A stretch of 59,294 bases of DNA from Agathobacter sp. Its GTDB lineage: Bacteria; Bacillota; Clostridia; Lachnospirales; Lachnospiraceae. The notes under the pieces were generated by a model. It had not been told where the DNA came from, made no database searches, and saw only the letters and a list, made by a program, of their open reading frames with translations. Of the stretch, positions 39,079 through 46,732 are shown one piece after another (position 1 is the first letter of the stretch; each line of letters opens with the position of its first letter). The DNA is taken from assembly GCA_022511395.1 (NCBI GenBank), contig JAFLRQ010000001.1:10291-69584 (forward strand), given 5' to 3'. The translations under genes were made by a program, and so were the position numbers.

Positions 39079-39474
39079 TTAGGTCAGAACCGTTTTCATC
39101 CGCACAAATTCCTGATTGATGCTGGTCGTCACCGCCTGATAACGCAGCTGCTCGGATGCAAGCTCCACATTTTCCGTGTCAATATCCACATTGTTTTGAT
39201 CCATGCGGTAAGAATAGCCAGCCATGTCCGTGTAGGTCATAGGCTCCAATTCCCTCAGATCGGCTCCGTTCACCTTTGCATCCAGCGACTCATAGCGCCG
39301 GTAATCCAGTTCCTGCTTTAAAAGGGTTTGAAAATCCAGATCCTTCCGCTTGTATCGGGGAGTGTCCACGTTCGCAATATTGTTTGCGAGCAGCCCCTCC
39401 CGGCGCCAGCTTGCGTCTGCCGCCTTGTCCAATACATTCACGTAGTTGAAAGCGTTCGTACTAATCATTTGCAC
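39079..39474 (-). CDS. flgB: Rod protein FlgB
   Basis: LDKAADASWRREGLLANNIANVDTPRYKRKDLDFQTLLK. Confidence 0.96.
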   Translation of the reverse strand: MQMISTNAFNYVNVLDKAADASWRREGLLANNIANVDTPRYKRKDLDFQTLLKQELDYRRYESLDAKVNGADLRELEPMTYTDMAGYSYRMDQNNVDIDTENVELASEQLRYQAVTTSINQEFVRMKTVLT

Positions 39475-39521
39475 CTCCTGTAAACCTTACATCTTGTGCT
39501 CAAATTCACTCTATCATACTA

Positions 39522-39549
39522 ATTATAGTTGATATCGAAAAAAACACAA
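39522..39549 (-). promoter_or_regulatory. Candidate promoter of the fla/che operon
   Basis: Minus strand TATAAT (39522-39527) with weak TTGTGT (39544-39549), 16-bp spacer. Confidence 0.5.
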
Positions 39550-39577
39550 GATATTTTTCGCAAATTTTTTAAAAAAG

Positions 39578-39606
39578 GAAAAAAGACCTATATCCACTAT
39601 AAGTCC
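39578..39606 (-). terminator. Intrinsic terminator after codY
   Basis: Minus strand GGACTTATA-GTGGA-TATAGGTCT (9 bp, two G-U) followed by T6. Confidence 0.75.
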
Positions 39607-39636
39607 GTTTACTTTTCCCAATCCTTGGTTCATTAT

Positions 39637-40422
39637 TTAGCCTTTTTGGGCATTTTTGTTCTTAATCTCCGCCAATTCGTCAAAGACCACATCATTCACA
39701 ACCTTTATGTACGTCCCCTTCATCCCGGAAGACCTCGACTCAATGACTCCTGCGCTCTCAAACTTGCGGAGCGCATTGACAATCACCGATCTGGTTATGC
39801 CCACCCGATCCGCGATTTTGCTGGCGACAAGGATTCCCTCCCTGCCGTTCAGCTCGTCAAAAATATGCGTGATCGCCTCAAGCTCCGAGAAGGATAAGGT
39901 GTTGATCGCCGACTTGACAATCGTCACCTTTCTCGCCTCCTCCGCGCTCTCCTCGTTGACAGAGCGCATCATTTCCAGCCCCACAACCGTAGTGCCGTAC
40001 TCCGTGAGGATAATGTCGTCAATGTCATATTCCTTGTCGTTTCGGTACACAAACAGCGTGCCGAGCCTCTCTCCCGCAATGTCGATCGGCGTAATGATGG
40101 CGCGATATTTCTTGGAGTCCCCGCCAAAGCCCAGCGTCTCCAGATTCACATTCTCCTTCGTCGAGAGAATTCCAAGCAGGCGCTCATTCAGCTCAGGGTC
40201 AATATAACCGCCAACCTCATCCACAACCAGCTCATTCAACACCTCAACTCCCATGCAGCTGCCGGAGCCAAGCACCTTGCCCTTCTTGCTGATCACAAGA
40301 ATGTCTGAGTTCAGAATCCCGGTCAGCACCTCGCAGATGTCATTGAAAACAACCTTGGAGGAGTTATTATTGTGGAGCAATTTGTTGATTTTTCTGGTTT
40401 TATCCAAGAGCTGAACACTCAT
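39637..40422 (-). CDS. codY: GTP-sensing global repressor CodY
   Basis: 261 aa; MSVQLLDKTRKINKLLHN...EGILVASKIADRVGITRSVIVNALRKFESAGVIESRSSGMKGTYIKV. Confidence 0.97.
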   Translation of the reverse strand: MSVQLLDKTRKINKLLHNNNSSKVVFNDICEVLTGILNSDILVISKKGKVLGSGSCMGVEVLNELVVDEVGGYIDPELNERLLGILSTKENVNLETLGFGGDSKKYRAIITPIDIAGERLGTLFVYRNDKEYDIDDIILTEYGTTVVGLEMMRSVNEESAEEARKVTIVKSAINTLSFSELEAITHIFDELNGREGILVASKIADRVGITRSVIVNALRKFESAGVIESRSSGMKGTYIKVVNDVVFDELAEIKNKNAQKG

Positions 40423-40463
40423 TTTATCTTAACCTCCTGCCATTTGATACTGGGAGCAAAGTA

Positions 40464-40492
40464 ATTATATCACGACTTTTCTGACAATTCAA
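40464..40492 (-). promoter_or_regulatory. codY promoter with embedded CodY-box-like operator (40475-40489)
   Basis: Minus strand TTGAAT-N17-TATAAT; AATTGTCAGAAAAGT matches 13 of 15 of AATTTTCWGAAAATT. Confidence 0.75.
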
Positions 40493-40521
40493 CACAATAA
40501 ATCATATTTCAGCAAAATGTT

Positions 40522-42600
40522 TTAATTTTCTGATTCTGTCTTTGCCTCCGTATAGCCGCAATGAGTGTCGGAACAGGCCAGCCTGCTGCCCTTATCCACC
40601 ATATAGCTCCCGCAGCGCGGGCACTTTTTTTCCACAGGTCTGGCCCAGCTCATAAACTCACAGTCCGGATAACCGATACAGCCGTAATAGCGCCTGCCCT
40701 TCTTCGTTGTCTTGATCACCACATCCCTGCCGCATTCCGGGCACGCCACGCCGATCTTCTCATAATACGGCTTTGTGTTCCTGCAGTCCGGGAACCCCGG
40801 GCAGGCCAGAAACTTTCCGTGGGGTCCGTACTTGATGACCATGTTGCGCCCACAGGCTTCGCAGATCTCGTCCGTCACCTCGTCCTCAATCGTCACCTTC
40901 GTGAGCTCCTGCTCCGCCTCCTGCACCGCCGCCTCAATGTCCGGATACATGTTTGCGACCACGCTCTTCCACGGCACCTCTCCATCCGCCACGCTGTCCA
41001 GCAGACTCTCCATATTTGCCGTGAAGCGCTCATCGACAATCGTGGGGAACGATGCCTTCATAATCGAATTCACCACCGCCCCCATCTCCGTCACATACAG
41101 GTTCTTGTTCTCCTTCGTGATGTAACGCCGCGCAAGGATTGTCGTGATGGTCGGCGAGTACGTGCTGGGCCGGCCGATTCCAAGCTCCTCGAGGGTCTTT
41201 ACCAGCGACCCTTCCGTGTAGTGGGCGGGCGGCTGGGTAAAGTGCTGTTTCGGCTCAAGCTCCACCAGGGAAAGCTTTGTGTCCGTCCCGATGGATTTTA
41301 ACAGAACCTGCTTATCCCCCTCATCGTCGTCCGCCTCCGTGTATGCCAGCTTAAACCCGTCAAAGGCCAGCTGCGAGGTGGACACGCGGAACCGGTAATC
41401 GCCCGCCGCAATGCCGACAGCCGTCGTCTCATAGACCGCGTTTGCCATCCTGCTCGCCGCAAAGCGCTTCCATATGAGCTGGTAGAGGCGGAACTGGTCG
41501 CGGCTCAGCGAATCCTTCACCTCCGCCGGCGTGCGCTCGATCGAAGTCGGCCGGATCGCCTCGTGGGCATCCTGAATCTTGGAATCCGACTTCTTTTTCC
41601 CCTCGCCCACCGAGAGGTACTGCGCCCCGTAATTCTGCTCCACAAACACCCGCGCCGCCTCGTCCGCCTCGTCCGAGATGCGGACAGAGTCGGTACGCAG
41701 GTAGGTGATGAGTCCCACGGTTCCCTGTCCCTTGATGTCCACGCCCTCATAGAGCTGCTGGGCGATGCGCATGGTCTTGGAAATCGGGAAATTCAGCGCC
41801 TTGTAAGCCTCCTGCTGCAGGGTGCTGGTGGTGAAGGGGAGCGGCGCCTTCTTGACGCGCTCACCCTTTTTGACATCCTGCACCGCAAAGCTCTTTCCCT
41901 CAAGCTGGGCCAGCACCCCGTTCATCTGCTCCTCTGAGGCAATCTCAATTTTCTCCCCTTTATACTCCACAAGCCTCGCAAGAATCGGCTTCTTCTCCCC
42001 CTTGGGCAAAAGCGCCGCCTCAAGGGTCCAGTATTCCTCCGGGATAAAGGCCTCAATCTCCTCCTCCCGGTCGCAGACAATGCGCAGCGCCACGGACTGT
42101 ACCCGCCCCGCACTCAAGCCACGCTTGACCTTCGCCCAGAGAAGCGGGCTGATTTTGTATCCCACCATGCGGTCCAACATTCTTCTGGTCTGCTGCGCGT
42201 CCACCAGATCCATGTCGATCTCCCTCGGGTTCTTTAAGGATGCCGTGACGGCATTTTTCGTAATCTCGTTAAAGCTGATCCGGCTGACCTTCTTGTCCTC
42301 AAGCTTCAAAGCCTTGGTCAGATGCCAGGAAATCGCCTCCCCCTCGCGGTCCGGGTCCGTTGCAAGATAGACCTTATCCGCCTTCTTGACTTCCTTCCTG
42401 AGCTTGGCAAGCACGTCTCCCTTGCCCCGGATTGTAATGTATTTCGGCTCGTAATCCTCCTCCGGGGAAAACCCGAGGCTGCTCTTGGGCAGGTCCCTCA
42501 CATGTCCGTTGGACGCCATGACCTCATAGTTCTTGCCCAAAAATTTCTTGATGGTCTTCACCTTGGCCGGTGACTCAACAATAACCAGATACTTTGCCAT
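40522..42600 (-). CDS. topA: DNA topoisomerase I
   Basis: MAKYLVIVESPAKVKTIKKFLGKNYEVMASNGHVRDLP; C-terminal zinc fingers. Confidence 0.97.
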   Translation of the reverse strand: MAKYLVIVESPAKVKTIKKFLGKNYEVMASNGHVRDLPKSSLGFSPEEDYEPKYITIRGKGDVLAKLRKEVKKADKVYLATDPDREGEAISWHLTKALKLEDKKVSRISFNEITKNAVTASLKNPREIDMDLVDAQQTRRMLDRMVGYKISPLLWAKVKRGLSAGRVQSVALRIVCDREEEIEAFIPEEYWTLEAALLPKGEKKPILARLVEYKGEKIEIASEEQMNGVLAQLEGKSFAVQDVKKGERVKKAPLPFTTSTLQQEAYKALNFPISKTMRIAQQLYEGVDIKGQGTVGLITYLRTDSVRISDEADEAARVFVEQNYGAQYLSVGEGKKKSDSKIQDAHEAIRPTSIERTPAEVKDSLSRDQFRLYQLIWKRFAASRMANAVYETTAVGIAAGDYRFRVSTSQLAFDGFKLAYTEADDDEGDKQVLLKSIGTDTKLSLVELEPKQHFTQPPAHYTEGSLVKTLEELGIGRPSTYSPTITTILARRYITKENKNLYVTEMGAVVNSIMKASFPTIVDERFTANMESLLDSVADGEVPWKSVVANMYPDIEAAVQEAEQELTKVTIEDEVTDEICEACGRNMVIKYGPHGKFLACPGFPDCRNTKPYYEKIGVACPECGRDVVIKTTKKGRRYYGCIGYPDCEFMSWARPVEKKCPRCGSYMVDKGSRLACSDTHCGYTEAKTESEN

Positions 42601-42615
42601 ATCCTGTGCTCCTTA

Positions 42616-43692
42616 TTACTTTTTTCTAATATAATAGTTCGCAGCGGTCTCTTCCACAAATCCCTTCTGCTCCAGCCGCTCCAAAATTTCAAGCATCTCC
42701 GTCAGCCCATAGGGGCTGTTCTGCACCAGCGTCCCAATGCCCAGCGGAGCAAAATCGAATAAACTATACACCAAGCGTTCGCTTTTTTCAAGAAGATTTT
42801 TTCTGAAATCCGTCCGCTCGCAGCATGCGGCATCCGAGAGCCCAAGATCCCTCACGAAATCCTCCACAGATGTCAGAACGCCCGCGCCCTGCCGGATCAG
42901 CGCGTTGCAGCCCTGGCTTAAAGGATCAAAAATCCGCCCCGGAAGCGCATACACATCCCGTCCCTGCTCCAAGGCGCAGTCCGCCGTGATCAGGGAACCG
43001 CTTTTCTCTCTGGCCTCAATGACCACCGTGCAGTCCGCAAGACCCGCAATGATCCGGTTTCTCTGCGGAAAAAGCTCCGCCCGCGGCTGCATGTGCATCG
43101 GATACTCCGATAGTATGCCTCCCTGCGCCGGAATATTCTCATATAAAAATCGATTTGCGGCCGGATAGCAGACATCCACACCGCAGCCGAGCACGGCATA
43201 GGTCCGCCCGCCCGCAGCAAGCGCCCCTGCGTGCCCGTCCGCATCGATTCCGCGCGCCATTCCGCTGACAATATCCACCTGCTCTGCGGCAAGCCTCTCG
43301 GCAAGCGCACGCGCCGCCTGCGCACCGTAAGCGCTCCGTCCTCTGGCGCCGACAATCGCGACACAGAGCCGCCCCGGCTCCGGCAGGCTGCCGAGATAGT
43401 ACAGGCAGTATGGCGGCCTGTGGATGTTGAGCAGTTTTTTGGGGTAGTCCTCCTCCTCAATGGTCACAAATCCCACTCCCTGCTCCTGCAGGCGCACCCA
43501 CTCGCCCTCCAAATTCCACTCCCTCCTGCTCGCTAAGATCCGCTCCTTATCCGCCTCCTCAAGTCCCGGAAGCGCGCGCACTGCCGCCTCGCTCAGCCCG
43601 TACACCTCCTGTGCGCTATGGCAGGTTTCAAGGATCATTTGCCGCTTTGCCGACGAAAGTCTGGGGATGTTCGCAAACCACAGTCCATACAT
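42616..43692 (-). CDS. dprA: DNA processing protein DprA/Smf
   Basis: VAIVGARGRSAYG...IVSGMARGIDADGHAGALAAGGRTYAVLGCGVDVCYP; start at MYGLWFANI. Confidence 0.95.
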   Translation of the reverse strand: MYGLWFANIPRLSSAKRQMILETCHSAQEVYGLSEAAVRALPGLEEADKERILASRREWNLEGEWVRLQEQGVGFVTIEEEDYPKKLLNIHRPPYCLYYLGSLPEPGRLCVAIVGARGRSAYGAQAARALAERLAAEQVDIVSGMARGIDADGHAGALAAGGRTYAVLGCGVDVCYPAANRFLYENIPAQGGILSEYPMHMQPRAELFPQRNRIIAGLADCTVVIEAREKSGSLITADCALEQGRDVYALPGRIFDPLSQGCNALIRQGAGVLTSVEDFVRDLGLSDAACCERTDFRKNLLEKSERLVYSLFDFAPLGIGTLVQNSPYGLTEMLEILERLEQKGFVEETAANYYIRKK

Positions 43693-43693
43693 C

Positions 43694-45271
43694 CTACATC
43701 CCTCCCCAGAATTTTTCGTCAAAGCCAAAGTAGCAGGCCGCTTCACTCAGATGCCGGATTTTGATTGGATCCGAGTGATCGAGGTCCGCCACCGTCCGAG
43801 CCACGCGGAGAACCTTGTGGTAGCTTCGTGCCGTCATGCTGCGAGCGCCGAAGACCTGCTCCATATACCGCTCCTCCTTCTCCCCAAGCGCACAATAGTC
43901 CGCGATCTGAGCGGCAGGAATCCTGCTGTTGTGGCAAAAGCCCTGTCCTTGGTAGCGCGCAAGCTGCAGCTCGTGGCACTCCTGCACCCGGCTGCGGATA
44001 TCGGCAGAGCTCTCATTTTTTGCCTTTCCCGCAAGCTCCCTGTAGGTGACAGCCGGAGCCTCCGCGCAGATGTCGATCCGGTCAAGGAGCGGTTTCGATA
44101 CCCTCCCGATATAGCGGCGAAGCATCGCGGGCGTACAGCAGCACCGCTGCAGGTCCGGATAGTAACCGCAGTTGCACGGGTTCATCGCCGCAACCAACAG
44201 AAAATCGGACGGGTAACTCACGCTGCCCGCCGCCCGCACAAGGTGGATCTCGTGCTCCTCCAGCGGCTGTCTCAGCGTCTCAACCGTGGATTTTTCAAAC
44301 TCCGTCAGCTCATCCAAAAACAAAACGCCCTTGTGCGCCAGTGAGATCTCACCGGGTCTTAGATCCTTCCCGCCGCCCACAAGTCCCGCAAGGCTCGCCG
44401 TGTGGTGCGGACTGCGAAACGGGCGACGCGCAATCAGGTCCCTGCGCTTTCCCAGCATCCCCCGCACACTGTAGATCTTTGATAGCTCCAGCCTCTCCTC
44501 CCTCACAAGCGGCGGAAGGATGGTTGCCATGCGCTCCGCAATCATGGTTTTCCCCGCTCCCGGCGGTCCGATCATGAGCAGGTTGTGCATTCCGGAGGCC
44601 GCCACCTCCGCCACACGCCGCAGGTAAGCCTGTCCGTTCACCTCCGAAAAGTCCGCCTCCGGCGCCTCCGAGTCCTCGTGCGGCATTTCCCCCGCAGCCT
44701 CAGGCTCCGCGCACGGCTTATCCCCGGCGCTCCCCGCCTCTGTCTCTGTGTACGGCTCCCCCCGGAGGAAGCCAAGAAGCTCCGTAAGACTGGAAAACCC
44801 CCGTATTTCCGCCGTCTGCACAAGCCTTGCCTCCCACATATTCTCCGCGGGAACCACAAAACGCCGGGTGCCGTCCGCCGCCGCGTCCGAGACAATGGGG
44901 AGCACTCCGCTCACCGGGAGAATGTCGCCGCGCAGGTTCAGTTCCCCCACATACAGCGCGTCCGCCGCGCGCTCCCCGTCCACCAGCCCCATCGCCGCAA
45001 GCAGCGCGACCGCAATCGCCACGTCAAAGCCTGTGCCGCTCTTTCGAATGTTTGCCGGGGAAAGGTTGACCGTGATCCGCTTTGCGGGAAGCGCAATACC
45101 GCAGTTGTGCAGTGCCGTGCGCACACGCTCCCTCGCCTCCCGCACCTCGGAGGCGAGAAACCCCACCATCTCAAACGCCGGCATCCCCGCGCTGATATCG
45201 ACCTCCACGCGAATGGGAACCGCCCGGATCCCCACCGGCATGGAGGTCATTGTTGTACTATACATATCCAC
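43694..45271 (-). CDS. comM: YifB/ComM-family Mg chelatase-like AAA ATPase
   Basis: VEVDISAGMPAFEMVGFLASEVREARERVRTAL...LLMIGPPGAGKTMIAERMATILPPL. Confidence 0.95.
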   Translation of the reverse strand: MDMYSTTMTSMPVGIRAVPIRVEVDISAGMPAFEMVGFLASEVREARERVRTALHNCGIALPAKRITVNLSPANIRKSGTGFDVAIAVALLAAMGLVDGERAADALYVGELNLRGDILPVSGVLPIVSDAAADGTRRFVVPAENMWEARLVQTAEIRGFSSLTELLGFLRGEPYTETEAGSAGDKPCAEPEAAGEMPHEDSEAPEADFSEVNGQAYLRRVAEVAASGMHNLLMIGPPGAGKTMIAERMATILPPLVREERLELSKIYSVRGMLGKRRDLIARRPFRSPHHTASLAGLVGGGKDLRPGEISLAHKGVLFLDELTEFEKSTVETLRQPLEEHEIHLVRAAGSVSYPSDFLLVAAMNPCNCGYYPDLQRCCCTPAMLRRYIGRVSKPLLDRIDICAEAPAVTYRELAGKAKNESSADIRSRVQECHELQLARYQGQGFCHNSRIPAAQIADYCALGEKEERYMEQVFGARSMTARSYHKVLRVARTVADLDHSDPIKIRHLSEAACYFGFDEKFWGGM

Positions 45272-45313
45272 CTCTTTCTATCTGCAGGGGAATTGTGCAT
45301 AGATCTACGCATG

Positions 45314-45348
45314 AAAAAAAGATGAATTTATTGTAACAAAAATTCATC
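45314..45348 (-). terminator. Intrinsic terminator after sigK-like gene
   Basis: Minus strand GATGAATTT-10 nt-AAATTCATC (perfect 9 bp) then T7. Confidence 0.85.
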
Positions 45349-45405
45349 CCCTTTTCCACTGTTTTTTAAATTTTACGTTTTCTGTGATTTTTATTCCCTG
45401 TGCCG

Positions 45406-46032
45406 CTAATTTTGTTCAAACCTCTGCCGCAGCTTTCCCAGCGCTTTCTTCTCAATCCTCGACACATAGGATCTGGAAATATTTAAGCACGCGGAGATCT
45501 CCCGCTGCGTGCACTCCTCCTCGCCGTCCAGCCCGAACCGCTTGCAGATGATCCGGTATTCCCTCGGCGTGAGCACGGAGCGGATCTGATCCCGGATGCG
45601 GCCGATCATCTCCTCCTTGTAGATATTCTCGGCGACATCCGCATCCTCCTGTTCCAACACATCCACCAGATGGATTTGGTTGCCTTCTTTGTCCGTCCCG
45701 ATGGGCTCAAAGAGCGAGACCTCATTCCTTATCTTTTTTTTGCTGCGAAAGTACATGAGCATCTCATTGTCGATACAACGGATCGCGTAAGTTGCAAAGC
45801 GGCTGCCGTAGTCCGGCTTAAAGCTTGTGACTGCCTTCAGCAGTCCGATCGTCCCGATCGAGATCAAGTCCTCCATGTCCTCCTCGGAGTTCTGGTACTT
45901 TTTCGCAACGTGTGCAACCAGACGCATGTTGTGCAGGATCAGTTCGTCCCTTGCGGCCGGATCCCCCTTGGCAACTTCGGCAAGGCAGACGGCTTCCTCC
46001 GAACGTGACAGCGGAGCAAGAAAAGTTTTCAC
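45406..46032 (-). CDS. sigK: Sporulation sigma factor SigK-like, no pro-sequence, GTG start
   Basis: APLSRSEEAVCLAEVAKGDPAARDELILHNMRLVAHVAKKYQNSEEDMEDLISIGTIGLLKAV...REISACLNISRSYVSRIEKKAL; in-frame TGA at 46033-46035. Confidence 0.88.
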   Translation of the reverse strand: MKTFLAPLSRSEEAVCLAEVAKGDPAARDELILHNMRLVAHVAKKYQNSEEDMEDLISIGTIGLLKAVTSFKPDYGSRFATYAIRCIDNEMLMYFRSKKKIRNEVSLFEPIGTDKEGNQIHLVDVLEQEDADVAENIYKEEMIGRIRDQIRSVLTPREYRIICKRFGLDGEEECTQREISACLNISRSYVSRIEKKALGKLRQRFEQN

Positions 46033-46061
46033 TCAGGCACTCTCTTCCACTGCTTTCTAAC

Positions 46062-46088
46062 ATTCTATGTGAAACCGTCAATTTACGT
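46062..46088 (-). promoter_or_regulatory. Candidate SigK/SigE-type promoter
   Basis: Minus strand AC-N17-CATAGAATG, 30 bp upstream of the GTG start. Confidence 0.45.
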
Positions 46089-46123
46089 GCTTTTCCCACT
46101 CAAATTGGGACTTGAGTACTCTC

Positions 46124-46732
46124 TCAACCCCGCTTACCCACTGCATTTAACGCTTTTGTCCGCCTGTCCAGCTCACCCTTTTCATAGGGAACCAGCCCTT
46201 TTAACACCCTGTTTCTGATATGGGAAAAGGTCTGTCTCTCCCCCTTGACGGCGAGCATCGTGAGCAGATATACCAGAAGGGCCTCCGTGTCCTCGTGCAT
46301 GATATAATGGCCCCGGCCTTTCTCATAGTACTCGAGGGCACTTCGCGCCGTGTAGGCATCCTTCTGGTAATTCTTGGACGCGCTGACGCGGTCGATGAAC
46401 ATCTCCACCACATAGCGGACGGGCATTTTCATTCCGGTCATGCCCCCGTGTCCGTCCTTTTTTGCCGCATAGTCAATCCAGTACTCCAGATGATGGCGGT
46501 TCTTCCCCTTGTGGTGCAGCCACGCCTGCGAGTATCCCTTATCCTCCCGCTCCGCGTTGTTCGGGCTCATGTTTCCCCGGAAATATTTACATCCCACCAG
46601 AAATTCCACCGGGGAATACTTGGACCAGTCATGCATGATCCCCTGCCGGTAAAGCCCCACCCGGAAGCACCCTGCGCGCACCAGATTTTTATGCCTCACA
46701 ATCGTCTTTAAATGTTCCCATGCCTTTATCAT
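46124..46732 (-). CDS. DUF5662-type protein
   Basis: MIKAWEHLKTIVRHKNLVRAGCFRVGLYRQGIMHDWSKYSPVEF...WLHHKGKNRHHLEYWIDY. Confidence 0.8.
   Translation of the reverse strand: MIKAWEHLKTIVRHKNLVRAGCFRVGLYRQGIMHDWSKYSPVEFLVGCKYFRGNMSPNNAEREDKGYSQAWLHHKGKNRHHLEYWIDYAAKKDGHGGMTGMKMPVRYVVEMFIDRVSASKNYQKDAYTARSALEYYEKGRGHYIMHEDTEALLVYLLTMLAVKGERQTFSHIRNRVLKGLVPYEKGELDRRTKALNAVGKRG

Noticed and set aside
46033-46123. Hidden SigK pro-sequence or skin-element junction upstream of sigK
   Set aside because: In-frame TGA immediately upstream; no recombinase gene or split coding sequence visible.
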